A stretch of 64,000 nt of DNA from Cladorhizidae sp. MBARI D1340-BT2 (GCA_028752905.1 JAQNBH010000007.1:45178910-45242909), one strand, 5' to 3'; positions 11,736-23,128 are shown, numbered from the stretch's first letter. Numbers and translations are program-made. Notes: generated by a model from the letters alone, not told the origin.

Positions 11736-12658
11736 GTAGGTACAGAGGTCATTGTGGCCATCAGCTCGGGTAGGTACAGAGGTCATTGTGGCCATCAGCT
11801 CAGGTAGGTACAGATGTCATTGTGGCCCTCAGCTCAGGTAGGTACAGAGGTCATTGTGGCCCTCAGCTCAGGTAGGTACAGAGGTCATTGTGGCCTCAGC
11901 TCAGGTAGGTACAGATGTCATTGTGGCCTCAGCTCAGGTAGGTACAGAGGTCATTGTGGCCCTCAAGCTCAGGTAGGTACAGAGGTCATTGTGGCCCTCA
12001 GCTCAGGTAGGTACAGAGGTCATTGTGGCCTCAGCTCAGGTAGGTACAGAGGTCATTGTGGCCTCAGCTCAGGTAGGTACAGAGGTCATTGTGGCCTCAG
12101 CTCAGGTAGGTACAGAGGTCATTGTGGCCTCAGCTCAGGTAGGTACAGAGGTCATTGTGGCCCTCAGCTCAGGTAGGTACAGAGGTCATTGTGGCCTCAG
12201 CTCAGGTAGGTACAGATGTCATTGTGGCCTCAGCTCAGGTAGGTACAGAGGTCATTGTGGCCCTCAGCTCAGGTAGGTACAGAGGTCATTGTGGCCTCAG
12301 CTCAGGTAGTACAGAGGTCATTGTAGCCTCAGCTCAGGTAGGTACAGAGGTCATTGTGGCCTCAGCTCAGGTAGGTACAGAGGTCATTGTGGCCTCAGCT
12401 CAGGTAGGTACAGAGGTCATTGTGGCCCTCAGCTCAGGTAGGTACAGAGGTCATTGTGGCCTCAGCTCAGGTAGTACAGAGGTCATTGTAGCCTCAGCTC
12501 AGGTAGGTACAGAGGTCATTGTGGCCTCAGCTCAGGTAGGTACAGAGGTCATTGTGGCCTCAGCTCAGGTAGGTACAGAGGTCATTGTGGCCCTCAGCTC
12601 AGGTAGGTACAGAGGTCATTGTGGCCCTCAGCTCAGGTAGGTACAGAGGTCATTGTGG
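11731..12658. repeat. 33-35-bp minisatellite built on the exon 4 donor site, about 28 copies
   Basis: Each unit contains CAGGTAGGTACAGAGGTCAT and then TGTGGCC(C)TCAGCT. The first unit is the end of exon 4 plus the start of its intron, so the array multiplies a near-consensus 5' splice site (CAG/GTAGGT). Two units carry GTAGTACAG instead. Lengths of 33, 34 and 35 bp mix, so no reading frame is maintained. Confidence 0.95.
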
Positions 12659-12715
12659 CAGTGAATAGCAGTATTATAAGCTATTAGCAATTCTCTCAAA
12701 CTATTGTTAATAAGC

Positions 12716-13330
12716 TACACTAGCAGAGGTACCCGGCATTGACCGGGAAAAGATGAGAATCTAAGCAGAGGTACCCGGCATTGACCGGGAAAGGATAGAG
12801 AATCTAAGCAGAGGTACCCGGCATTGACCGGGAAAAGATGAGAATCTAAGCAGAGGTACCCGGCATTGACCGAGAAAGAATAGAGATTGTAGGTGAGGAG
12901 CACAAAATAAAGTGTGGGACACGTCTCTGCCACCAGGACATGTTTCTGCCCCCAGGTGTAGGGACACGTCTCTGCCCCCAGGTGTAGGGACACGTCTCTG
13001 TCCCCATGTGTAGGGACACGTCTCTGCCCCCAGGTGTAGGGACACGTCTCTGTCCCCAGGTGTAGGGACACGTCTCTGTCCCCAGGTGTAGGGACATGTC
13101 TCTGCTTCCAGGTGTAGGGACACGTCTCTAGGGACACGTCTCTGCCCCCAGGTGTAGTTGGCCTCCCTACGTTACTCTCCAGACCTTTTGTCTAAAAAAT
13201 AATAGAAGACGCCGCCCTCTCCAAATCTTGCCCTTTCAGCCACAGCAGTGTTGTTCCATAGAGTGGGGCTAGAAGCAGCTGCTAGCAAACTGCTTGCATG
13301 GGCTGAGCGCTATTGAGTTTGATGGTTGTG
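12716..13330. repeat. Dispersed repeat copy with two internal tandem expansions
   Basis: Starts ACTAGCAGAGGTACCCGGCA, followed by TTGACCGGG, a hairpin-capable box (CCCGGcattgaCCGGG). The box is repeated four times at a 42-bp period to about 12875. GAGCACAAAAT follows at about 12898, then about nine copies of a 26-bp unit (CCCCCAGGTGTAGGGACACG) to 13157, then a tail with GACGCCGCCCTCTCCAAATC and GGGCTAGAAGCAGC. The same order of boxes occurs at 26589-26865. Confidence 0.8.
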
Positions 13331-13649
13331 CTGCCATCTTGCACTATTTATGAGCTATTGACAGGAATGTGAAAGACGATGTGCAGGTATCTAAATAGCC
13401 AACAGACCAAATACTGTGCCCTGCAATGGAGCCATTTTCACCCCTGGGGAACCTCCATCCTAAATGTGATGTTCCCATGACCTCCCTCGTGAGGTGCCCC
13501 TTGTGTCCTCCCTCGTGAGGTTCCCCATGTGTCCTCCCTCGTGAGGTTCCCCATGTGTCCTCCCTCAGTCAAGGGCCCTCTGGAATTCTATGGAGGTCAA
13601 ACAATCCTCCAATCTTGCATATATATACTCTATATATTATATACTAGTA
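13331..13649. other. Mostly unique spacer with short 26-bp repeat
   Basis: No gene seen. About three and a half copies of CCTCCCTCGTGAGGTTCCCC plus CATGTGT lie at 13478-13566, then A+T-rich sequence leading into the 32-bp array. Confidence 0.6.
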
Positions 13650-16600
13650 GAGGTGCCTGGTATATTATATATATACTAGTAGAGATGCCTGGTATAGTAT
13701 ATATATACTAGTAGAGGTGCCTGGTATAGTATATATATACTAGTAGAGGTGCCTGGTATATTATATATATATATACTAGTAGAGGTGTCTGGTATAGTAT
13801 ATATATACTAGTAGAGGTGCCTGGTATAGTATATATATACTAGTAGAGGTGCCTGGTATATTATATATATACTAGTAGAGGTGCCTGGTATAGTATATAT
13901 ATACTAGTAGAGGTGTCTGGTATAGTATATATATATACTAGTAGAGGTGCCTGGTATAGTATATATATACTAGTAGAGGTGCCTGGTATAGTATATATAT
14001 ACTAGTAGAGGTGTCTGGTATAGTATATATATACTAGTAGAGGTGCCTGGTATAGTATATATATACTAGTAGAGGTGCCTGGTATAGTATATATATACTA
14101 GTAGAGGTGCCTGGTATAGTATATATATACTAGTAGAGGTGCCTGGTATAGTATATATATACTAGTAGAGATGCCTGGTATAGTATATATATACTAGTAG
14201 AGGTGCCTGGTATAGTATATATATATACTAGTAGAGATGCCTGGTATATTATATATATACTAGTAGAGATGCCTGGTATAGTATATATATACTAGTAGAG
14301 GTGCCTGGTATAGTATATATATACTAGTAGAGGTGTCTGGTATAGTATATATATACTAGTAGAGGTGCCTGGTATAGTATATATATACTAGTAGAGGTGC
14401 CTGGTATAGTATATATATATACTAGTAGAGGTGCCTGGTATAGTATATATATACTAGTAGAGGTGCCTGGTATATTATATATATACTGGTAGAGATGCCT
14501 GGTATATTATATATATACTAGTAGAGGTGCCTGGTATAGTATATATATACTAGTAGAGATGCCTGGTATAGTATATATATACTAGTAGAGGTGCCTGGTA
14601 TAGTATATATATACTAGTAGAGGTGCCTGGTATAGTATATATATACTAGTAGAGGTGCCTGGTATAGTATATATATACTAGTAGAGATGCCTGGTATAGT
14701 ATATATATACTAGTAGAGGTGCCTGGTATATTATATTATATATATACTAGTAGAGGTGTCTGGTATAGTATATATATACTAGTAGAGATGCCTGGTATAG
14801 TATATATATATACTAGTAGAGGTGCCTGGTATATTATATATATACTAGTAGAGGTGCCTGGTATAGTATATATATACTAGTAGAGGTGCCTGGTATAGTA
14901 TATATATACTAGTAGAGGTGCCTGGTATAGTATATATATACTAGTAGAGATGCCTGGTATAGTATATATATACTAGTAGAGGTGTCTGGTATAGTATATA
15001 TATACTAGTAGAGGTGCCTGGTATAGTATATATATACTAGTAGAGGTGCCTGGTATAGTATATATATACTAGTAGAGATGCCTGGTATAGTATATATATA
15101 CTAGTAGAGGTGCCTGGTATATTATATATATACTAGTAGAGGTGTCTGGTATAGTATATATATACTAGTAGAGGTGCCTGGTATAGTATATATATACTAG
15201 TAGAGATGCCTGGTATAGTATATATATACTAGTAGAGGTGCCTGGTATAGTATATATATACTAGTAGAGGTGCCTGGTATAGTATATATATACTAGTAGA
15301 GATGCCTGGTATAGTATATATATACTAGTAGAGGTGCCTGGTATATTATATATATACTAGTAGAGGTGCCTGGTATAGTATATATATACTAGTAGAGGTG
15401 CCTGGTATAGTATATATATACTAGTAGAGATGCCTGGTATAGTATATATATACTAGTAGAGGTGCCTGGTATAGTATATATATACTAGTAGAGATGCCTG
15501 GTATAGTATATATATACTAGTAGAGATGCCTGGTATAGTATATATATACTAGTAGAGGTGCCTGGTATATTATATATATACTAGTAGAGGTGTCTGGTAT
15601 AGTATATATATACTAGTAGAGGTGCCTGGTATAGTATATATATACTAGTAGAGATGCCTGGTATATTATATATATACTAGTAGAGATGCCTGGTATAGTA
15701 TATATATACTAGTAGAGGTGTCTGGTATAGTATATATATACTAGTAGAGGTGTCTGGTATAGTATATATATACTAGTAGAGGTGCCTGGTATAGTATATA
15801 TATACTAGTAGAGATGCCTGGTATAGTATATATATACTAGTAGAGGTGCCTGGTATAGTATATATATACTAGTAGAGGTGCCTGGTATAGTATATATATA
15901 TACTAGTAGAGGTGCCTGGTATAGTATATATATACTAGTAGAGGTGCCTGGTATAGTATATATATACTAGTAGAGGTGCCTGGTATAGTATATATATACT
16001 AGTAGAGATGCCTGGTATAGTATATATATACTAGTAGAGGTGCCTGGTATATTATATATATACTAGTAGAGGTGCCTGGTATAGTATATATATACTAGTA
16101 GAGGTGCCTGGTATAGTATATATATACTAGTAGAGATGCCTGGTATAGTATATATATACTAGTAGAGGTGCCTGGTATAGTATATATATACTAGTAGAGA
16201 TGCCTGGTATAGTATATATATACTAGTAGAGATGCCTGGTATAGTATATATATACTAGTAGAGGTGCCTGGTATATTATATATATACTAGTAGAGGTGTC
16301 TGGTATATTATATATATACTAGTAGAGGTGCCTGGTATAGTATATATATACTAGTAGAGGTGCCAGGTATAGTATATAATATACTAGTAGAGGTGCCTGG
16401 TATAGTATATATATATACTAGTAGAGGTGCCTGGTATAGTATATATATACACTAGTAGAGATGCCTGGTATAGTATATATATACTAGTAGAGATGCCTGG
16501 TATAGTATATATATACTAGTAGAGGTGCCTGGTATATTATATATATACTAGTAGAGGTGCCTGGTATAGTATATATATACTAGTAGAGGTGTCTGGTATA

Positions 16601-16960
16601 GTATATATATACTAGTAGAGGTGTCTGGTATAGTATATATATACTAGTAGAGGTGCCTGGTATAGTATATATATACTAGTAGAGATGCCTGGTATATTAT
16701 ATATATACTAGTAGAGATGCCTGGTATAGTATATATATACTAGTAGAGGTGTCTGGTATAGTATATATATACTAGTAGAGGTGTCTGGTATAGTATATAT
16801 ATACTAGTAGAGGTGCCTGGTATAGTATATATATACTAGTAGAGGTGCCTGGTATAGTATATATATACTAGTAGAGGTGCCTGGTATAGTATATATATAT
16901 ACTAGTAGAGGTGCCTGGTATAGTATATATATACTAGTAGAGGTGCCTGGTATAGTATAT
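13650..16960. repeat. 32-bp minisatellite, left block (about 104 copies)
   Basis: The unit is ACTAGTAGAGGTGCCTGG followed by TATAGTATATATAT. Variation is confined to a few positions (GTGCC/GTGTC/ATGCC, TAGTAT/TATTAT, extra TA steps). A distinctive run (GCCAGG with TATAATATAC, then a longer TA tract, then TATACAC) at about 16361-16455 recurs at 18028-18122. Confidence 0.97.
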
Positions 16961-17780
16961 AGACCCCCTGGAAATCCAGTTACCACGTAAAATCCACGGA
17001 ATCCACGGAATAGTAGTTTAACCACGGAATTCAACGGAATCAATGTTTTGATGTTATAACCTTTCAACAAATGTCCCAGTTGCCTAAGGTCCCAGCTGCC
17101 TGGCTTAAATTAGCCACAAAGTAAAACTTACAAGGTTAGAGCTGGGGAGGGGGGGGGGGGGGGGGGTTATAAAATGTGCCACCTGCTTATGCAAGTCACC
17201 AGTGGTTTGGCTTACCATGGCAGACCTGTAAGAGCTAGTGTTAAGAAAGCCAAAACAAAAGAAGCTGGTCATGTGGACAATCCTCCAGCCTATGCCTATT
17301 ACAAGGCAGTTCGTGTTTTTGATCCTCGACAATTGGGACATGACATCACTGACTTTGATGTCATCCCAGGACTTGAGAGTCCATCTCAGCAGAGCTACAT
17401 GAAGAATATACGCAATTACCACCAAGTGCTCTTCTATCTCCATTGAATCTTCAATTTGGGAGAGCGCGAGTGATCGTTTCCCTCCAGTTGCCTCAGATGC
17501 TATTTGGATGCCTGTGGCATCAGTTGACTGTGAACGAAATTTTTCTCAGTATAAACACCTCCTTAATGATAGAAGAGGTAGTCTTACTGAAGAGAACACA
17601 AAAAAAACTTGTTATGCTGTATCACAATGGTGATATAGAAGGACGTTTTAGTTAATTAATGTGTATAATAAATTATTTATTTGTTGAAACGGAAAAAAAC
17701 ATAAATCATGGTGTGAAACGGAATTTAGAAAAATCTGAAACGGAAAAAGGTATTTTTTGAAACGGATTTCCAGGGGGTCT
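16961..17780 (+). mobile_element. hAT-type DNA transposon relic inserted in the 32-bp array
   Basis: Perfect 17-bp terminal inverted repeats (AGACCCCCTGGAAATCC at 16961-16977 and its complement at 17764-17780). They are flanked by TAGTATAT (16953-16960) and AAGTATAT (17781-17788), an 8-bp duplication with one mismatch as expected for hAT. Removing the element and one copy restores the array period. Subterminal ACGGAA motifs are repeated at both ends. Inside, 17174-17443 encodes a middle hAT segment (AVRVFDPRQLGHDI) and 17460-17655 the C-terminal dimerisation region (VDCERNFSQYKHLLNDRRGS, then NGDIEGRF). These sit in three frames, one shift being in an A run near 17600. Most of the transposase is deleted, so it is non-autonomous. 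Confidence 0.9.
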
Positions 17781-18835
17781 AAGTATATATATACTAGTAG
17801 AGGTGCCTGGTATAGTATATATATACTAGTAGAGATGCCTGGTATAGTATATATATACTAGTAGAGGTGCCTGGTATAGTATATATATACTAGTAGAGGT
17901 GCCTGGTATAGTATATATATACTAGTAGAGGTGCCTGGTATAGTATATATATACTAGTAGAGGTGCCTGGTATAGTATATATATACTAGTAGAGGTGCCT
18001 GGTATAGTATATATATACTAGTAGAGGTGCCAGGTATAGTATATAATATACTAGTAGAGGTGCCTGGTATAGTATATATATATACTAGTAGAGGTGCCTG
18101 GTATAGTATATATATACACTAGTAGAGATGCCTGGTATAGTATATATATACTAGTAGAGATGCCTGGTATAGTATATATATACTAGTAGAGGTGCCTGGT
18201 ATATTATATATATACTAGTAGAGGTGTCTGGTATAGTATATATATACTAGTAGAGGTGCCTGGTATAGTATATATATACTAGTAGAGATGCCTGGTATAT
18301 TATATATATATAGTAGAGGTGCCTGGTATAGTATATATATACTAGTAGAGATGCCTGGTATAGTATATATATACTGGTAGAGATGCCTGGTATATTATAT
18401 ATATACTAGTAGAGGTGCCTGGTATAGTATATATATATATATACTGGTGGTAGAGGTGCCTGGTATAGTATATATATACTAGTAGAGGTGTCTGGTATAG
18501 TATATATATACTAGTAGAGGTGCCTGGTATAGTATATATATACTGGTAGAGATGCCTGGTATATTATATATATACTAGTAGAGATGCCTGGTATATTATA
18601 TATATATACTAGTAGAGGTGCCTGGTATAGTATATATATACTAGTAGAGGTGCCTGGTATAGTATATATATACTAGTAGAGATGCCTGGTATATTATATA
18701 TATACTAGTAGAGGTGCCTGGTATAGTATATATATATATACTAGTAGAGGTGCCTGGTATAGTATATATATATATACTAGTAGAGGTGCCTGGTATAGTA
18801 TATATATATATATACTGGTGGTAGAGGTGCCTGGT
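17781..18835. repeat. 32-bp minisatellite, right block (about 33 copies)
   Basis: Same unit as the left block, with more extended TATATA tracts toward the right end. The array ends in GGTGGTAGAGGTGCCTGG, then 18836-18905 has GAGCACAAAAT in the same relative place as in the dispersed repeats at 12.9 and 26.7 kb, suggesting the array grew from the 5' end of that element. Confidence 0.95.
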
Positions 18836-18914
18836 GTCTGGTATTTTATAAAGCATAAAGCATACTACATGAGACGAGCACAAAATTAGTATAAGGGGCA
18901 TGGTCTCCTTCCTG

Positions 18915-19316
18915 GAGGAGATGTTTTCAAGGTGGAGATATTTTCAAGATGGTTGAGATGTTTTCAAGATGGTTGAGATGTTTTCAAGATGGAGGTGTTT
19001 TCAAGATGAAGATGTTTTCAAGATGGTTGAGATGTTTTCAAGATGGAGATGTTTTCAAGTTGAAGGAGATGTTTTCAAGATGGTTGAGATGTTTTCAAGA
19101 TGGAGGAGGTGTTTTCAAGATGGGGATGTTTTCAAGATGGAGATCTTTTCAAGATGGTTGAGATGTTTTCAAGGTGGAGGAGGTGTTTTCAAGATGGAGG
19201 AGGTGTTTTCAAGATGGAGATGTTTTCAAGGTGGAGATGTTTTCAAAATGGAAATGTTTTCAAAATGGAGATGTTTTCAAGACGGAGATGTTTTCAAGAT
19301 GGAGATATTTTCAAAG
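18915..19316. repeat. 20-bp minisatellite, about 20 copies
   Basis: The unit is GATGTTTTCAAGATGG with TTGA or GA, and copies vary in length. Each unit carries TGTTTTCAAG, a pyrimidine-rich AG that resembles a 3' splice site on the + strand, and the array runs into the open frame described next. Confidence 0.9.
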
Positions 19317-19402
19317 TGTTTACCTTCACGCTGTTGTATACATACGCTCATGAAATATACTCTCGGGAGGTTGTGTGGACTCAACTAGTTGCCAATCACT
19401 AA
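19299..19402 (+). CDS. Candidate terminal exon next to the 20-bp array, unidentified
   Basis: After the last TTTTCAAG, an open frame (two leading nt) reads DIFKVFTFTLLYTYAHEIYS and then REVVWTQLVANH before TAA. A competing frame (MEIFSKCLPSRCC...GLN) is also open, so frame choice is uncertain. No homology recognised. The acceptor-like AG is part of the array unit. It could be chance coding potential. Confidence 0.3.
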
Positions 19403-19707
19403 GTCTTCATCTGGTCAAGACTAGACCAATAGTAGCTGTTGGAGCACTGCTGGTTTTAGTAACCTTGGTTATGCACAAGACAGAGGGAATGTCGAAAGAG
19501 CATTACACCACTAATAGCTTAGTCACCCATGTCCTTCAGAATGTTCCTGCAAATCATCGTAGGCTTCACCCGTGCCTAAGTCAAGAACCCTCGCAGCTGG
19601 CAGGACTAACAGTAGCTATAGCCACTGCAAGGAACTCCAGCACTACGTGGAGTGAATGGTGTAGTGATGAGCAGAGAGGCTACCCTAGGTTCTGGTGCTG
19701 CTTAGTG

Positions 19708-19890
19708 CTCTTGACCTAGCATAGGTATCCAGCAACAGGGCTAGGTGTAGCTAAAGGGAACTCACAAGAGTAGATAACGAAGTTATGATAGCACAAAGCA
19801 CCAGAACAAAAGCTAGTTACACTTGAGAGCTTCCATATATATAGATACATGTAGCTCTGTTGCTGGATACCTATGCAGGTCAAGAGCAAA
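19708..19890. repeat. Inverted repeat, possible MITE
   Basis: GCTCTTGACCTAGCATAGGT plus ATCCAGCAACAG near 19708-19742 reappears reverse-complemented as CTGTTGCTGGAT plus ACCTATGCAGGTCAAGAGC at 19856-19890: about 34 bp per arm with one 1-nt gap and two or three mismatches, separated by about 115 bp. No clear target-site duplication. The surrounding 19403-20269 is otherwise unique, with no gene I can support. Confidence 0.75.
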
Positions 19891-20269
19891 CTAATGAAGT
19901 TGCTAATACAATAAGGCTTTAGTTGTAGTTGCTAGGTTATTTAAGCTTGTTACACTAGCATTATCACTAACATACTTACTGGGCACTCTGCTCTGACTTT
20001 CCACTTAGGCTTCCATGGAGATCTTGGGTTGATAACTAATGAACTGAGAATGGGGTACTTCCAGGGCAGGTGACCATTTAACAATGTATTTTGTATCTTG
20101 GAAACAGGTTCTAAGGTTAGGGGTAATTACCTAGGTTACAGACAGGAGTTAATATGCAGTTTTCACAGACTGCCAATCTCCAAATATTGATGGTAAAGGC
20201 TAGGGTGTGGTGGGTGTGGTTATGAACTGCAACTGAAAGGGGCCCTGTGTTGAACGAGAAGTTTGTGGG

Positions 20270-20954
20270 TTGCCGCTGTAGGGAGGTGCTTGCTTGACAA
20301 GCTTCCCTGTCCTGCAGGGAGGTGCTTGCTTGACAAGCTTCCCTGTCCTGTAGGACAGTTCTTGACAAGCTTCCTGTCCTGCTGGGATGTGCTGTAGGGA
20401 GGTGCTTGCTTGACAAGCTTCCCTGTCCTGTAGGATGGTTCTTGACAAGCTTCCTATCCTGCTGGGATGTGCTTGACAAGCTTCCCTGTCCTGTAGGGAG
20501 GTGCTTACTTGACAAGCTTCCCTGTCCTGTAGCCTGTAGGACGGTTCTTGACAAGCTTCCTGTCGTGCTGGGATGTGCTTGACAAGCTTCCCTGTCCTGT
20601 AGGGAGGTGCTTGCTTGACAAGCTTCCCTGTCCTGTAGGACAGTTCTTGACAAGCTTCCCTGTCCTGCAGGGATGTGCTTGACAAGCTTCCCTGTCCTGT
20701 AGGGAGGTGCTTGACAAGCTTCCCTGTCGTGTAGGGAGGTTCCTGAAAAGCTTCCCTGTCGTGTAGGGAGGTTCTTGAAAAGCTTGCCTGTCCTGTAGGG
20801 CAGTGCTTGACAAGCTTGCCTGTCCTGCAGGGAGGTGCTTGAAAAGCTTCCCTGTCCTGTGCAGTTCTGACAAACTTCCCTGTCCTGCAGGGATGTGCTT
20901 GACAAGCTTTCCTGTCCTGTAGCGAGGTGCTTGACAAGCTTCCCTGTCCTGTAG
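20270..20954. repeat. 32-38-bp minisatellite with repeated acceptor-like site, about 20 copies
   Basis: The unit contains GGAGGTGCTTGACAAGC followed by TTCCCTGTCCTG(C/T)AG. The pyrimidine-rich TTCCCTGTCCTGTAG is a good 3' splice-site match on the + strand and occurs in nearly every unit, ending at 20954 just before a candidate exon. Long antisense frames arise from the periodicity. Confidence 0.93.
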
Positions 20955-21015
20955 AGCAGTGCTTGACAAGTTGGGGCACCAAGGTCATGCGTATGGGTTT
21001 GACCCCCTGTATTGA
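20955..21015 (+). CDS. Candidate terminal exon after acceptor array, unidentified
   Basis: After TTCCCTGTCCTGTAG, one nt plus 19 codons read AVLDKLGHQGHAYGFDPLY then TGA. The first bases (AGCAGTGCTTGACAAG) are shared with the repeat units, so the array looks like multiplied acceptor plus exon start. Unknown protein; the upstream exon is not identified. Confidence 0.4.
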
Positions 21016-21152
21016 TTGGACCCCTGTAGTGGTTTGAACCCCCTGTATTGGTTGGACTCACTTTTGAAATGGTAAAGGGTTAATCTCCCAGAAATCTCCC
21101 AGAAAACAAAGCTGATATCTCAGCTAAAACTCACCGTGGCAGCTTCTTGGTT

Positions 21153-21400
21153 CAGAACTGGTGTCGGCCGCTTCGCCGCCAACATGAAAGAATGGGGAGA
21201 CTGAGAGACTCGGCCGCGTGTGAATGTGGGCACCCGGAACAGACAGTCGATCACGTCATCGAGTCCTGCCCCCTACACCGTCCACCCAATGGCGAGCCCG
21301 GGATAGCCAGTCTGGACGACGAGACACGAGCGTGGCTGTCCTCGACAGAGTTGGTGATCTGACGTTGACGAGCGAGAGAGCAAACGAAAGAAGAAGAAGA
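21153..21400 (+). mobile_element. 5'-truncated RTE-like non-LTR retrotransposon, 3' end
   Basis: Bounded by a perfect 12-bp target-site duplication AGCTTCTTGGTT (21141-21152 and 21401-21412). The frame reads WCRPLRRQHERMGRLRDSAA, then CECGHPEQTVDHVIESCPLH and RPPNGEPGIASLDDETRAWL. This C-x-C(12)H(4)C zinc-knuckle-like tail is typical of the end of non-LTR ORF2. The insert ends in (GAA)n, as RTE-type elements do. Only 248 bp were copied. Confidence 0.9.
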
Positions 21401-21412
21401 AGCTTCTTGGTT

Positions 21413-22596
21413 GGCTAATTGTTACTAGCTCTGCCTAATGGTGGCTTCAGTTGTTACTAGCTCTGCCTAATGGTGGCTTCAGTTGTTACTAGCTCTGTCT
21501 AATGGTGGCTTCAGTTGTTACTAGCTCTGTCTAATGGTGGCTTCAGTTGTTACTAGCTCTGCCTAATGGTGGCTTCAGCTGTTACACTAGCTATGCCTAA
21601 TGGTGGCTTCAGCTGTTACTAGCTCTGCCTAATGGTGGCTTCAGCTGTTACTAGCTCTGTCTAATGGTGGCTTCAGTTGTTACTAGCTCTGCCTAATGGT
21701 GGCTTCAGCTGTTACTAGCTCTGTCTAATGGTGGCTTCAGCTGTTACTAGCTCTGCCTAATGGTGGCTTCAGCTGTTACTAGCTCTGTCTAATGGTGGCT
21801 TCAGCTGCTACTAGCTCTGCCTAATGGTGGCTTCAGCTGTTACTAGCTCTGTCTAATGGTGGCTTCAGCTGCTACTAGCTCTGCCTAATGGTGGCTTCAG
21901 TTGTTACTAGCTCTGCCTAATGGTGGCTTCAGCTGTTACTAGCTCTGCCTAATGGTGGCTTCAGTTGTTACTAGCTCTGTCTAATGGTGGCTTCAGCTGT
22001 TACTAGCTCTGTCTAATGGTGGCTTCAGCTGTCACTAGCTCTGCCTAATGGTGGCTTCAGTTGTTACTAGCTCTGCCTAATGGTGGCTTCAGCTGTTACT
22101 AGCTCTGTCTAATGGTGGCTTCAGCTGTTACTAGCTCTGCCTAATGGTGGCTTCAGCTGTTACTAGCTCTGTCTAATGGTGGCTTCAGCTGTTACTAGCT
22201 CTGTCTAATGGTGGCTTCAGTTGTTACTAGCTCTGTCTAATGGTGGCTTCAACTGTTACTAGCTCTGCCTAATGGTGGCTTCAGCTGCTACTAGCTCTGC
22301 CTAATGGTGGCTTCAACTGTTACTAGTTCTGCCTAATGGTGGCTTCAGTTGTTACTAGCTCTGCCTAATGGTGGCTTCAACTGTTACTAGCTCTGCCTAA
22401 TGGTGGCTTCAGCTGCTACTAGCTCTGTCTAATGGTGGCTTCAGCTGTTACTAGCTCTGCCTAATGGTGGCTTCAGTTGTTACTAGCTCTGCCTAATGGT
22501 GGCTTCAACTGTTACTAGCTCTGCCTAATGGTGGCTTCAACTGTTACTAGCTCTGCCTAATGGTGGCTTCAGCTGCTACTAGCTCTTTCTAATGGT
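21413..22596. repeat. 32-bp minisatellite, about 37 copies
   Basis: The unit is CTAATGGTGGCTTCAG then (C/T)TGTTACTAGCTCTG(C/T). It starts immediately after the RTE-like insertion's duplication. Variation is mainly C/T at two or three positions; one copy has an extra ACA (GTTACACTAG). Confidence 0.97.
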
Positions 22597-22641
22597 GGCT
22601 CTGAGACACGTCTAGCATGCCTACGCTAAGTAAACCAGCAG

Positions 22642-22763
22642 ACCTCAAGACCATAAGATCTGGAAAGAAGCTCATCTTCAAGAACCTTCTCTACATGCAT
22701 TCACAACACTTTAGTACCAGGAGACTCCTGGTGTACCAGTGCACACCCACGTCATGTGACTGA
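22642..22763 (+). CDS. Candidate terminal exon, unidentified
   Basis: After aaaccagcag, an open frame reads LKTIRSGKKLIFKNLLYMHS then QHFSTRRLLVYQCTPTSCD and TGA (39 codons). The frame also has an upstream ATG at 22618-ish. The last 30 bases including the stop form the first unit of the following 32-bp array. The basic, helix-prone composition looks coding, but no family is recognised and the acceptor has a weak pyrimidine tract. Confidence 0.35.
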
Positions 22764-22980
22764 TGTTCCAGTGCACGTCCACATCATGTGATAAATGTTC
22801 CAGTGCACGTCCACATCATGTGACAAATATTCCAGTCCACGTCATGTGACCAATGTTCCAGTGCACGTCCACGTCATGTGACAAATGTTCCAGTGCACGG
22901 CCACGTCATGTGACAAATGTTCCAGTGCACGGCCACGTCATGTGACAAATGTTCTAGTTCACATCCACGTCATGTGACAA
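22735..22980. repeat. 32-bp minisatellite, about 8 copies
   Basis: The unit is TTCCAGTGCACGTCCACGTC followed by ATGTGACAAATG. One copy is shortened to TCCAGTCCACGTC. It begins over the end of the preceding open frame. Confidence 0.93.
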
Positions 22981-23035
22981 ATGGTTTCTTTTCGGTTGCG
23001 GAACAAAAAGTGGGTAGTCTACTAGAGGTGCTCAC

Positions 23036-23128
23036 TAATGATGTAATGTAAGATATGAGCTCGTTCTGCTGTTTGATGTGTGCAGTTGTCGTGGCAACTG
23101 CTGACAAGGAAGGAGGCAGTAGCTGTTC
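23036..23128 (-). CDS. Candidate internal exon, unidentified
   Basis: On the - strand, acceptor ttgttaaccatacag, 31 codons, then donor gtgagc. The peptide reads EQLLPPSLSAVATTTAHIKQ then QNELISYITSL, alanine/threonine-rich with a helical end. The frame stays open upstream to an ATG near 23233, so the exon could be longer. The + strand is also open over this stretch, so strand is not certain. Confidence 0.4.

Noticed and set aside
22666..22712. TMEM9 C-terminal tail (WKEAHLQE) in an alternative frame
   Set aside because: Requires an entry phase that exon 4 does not supply and only the tryptophan-lysine pair matches.
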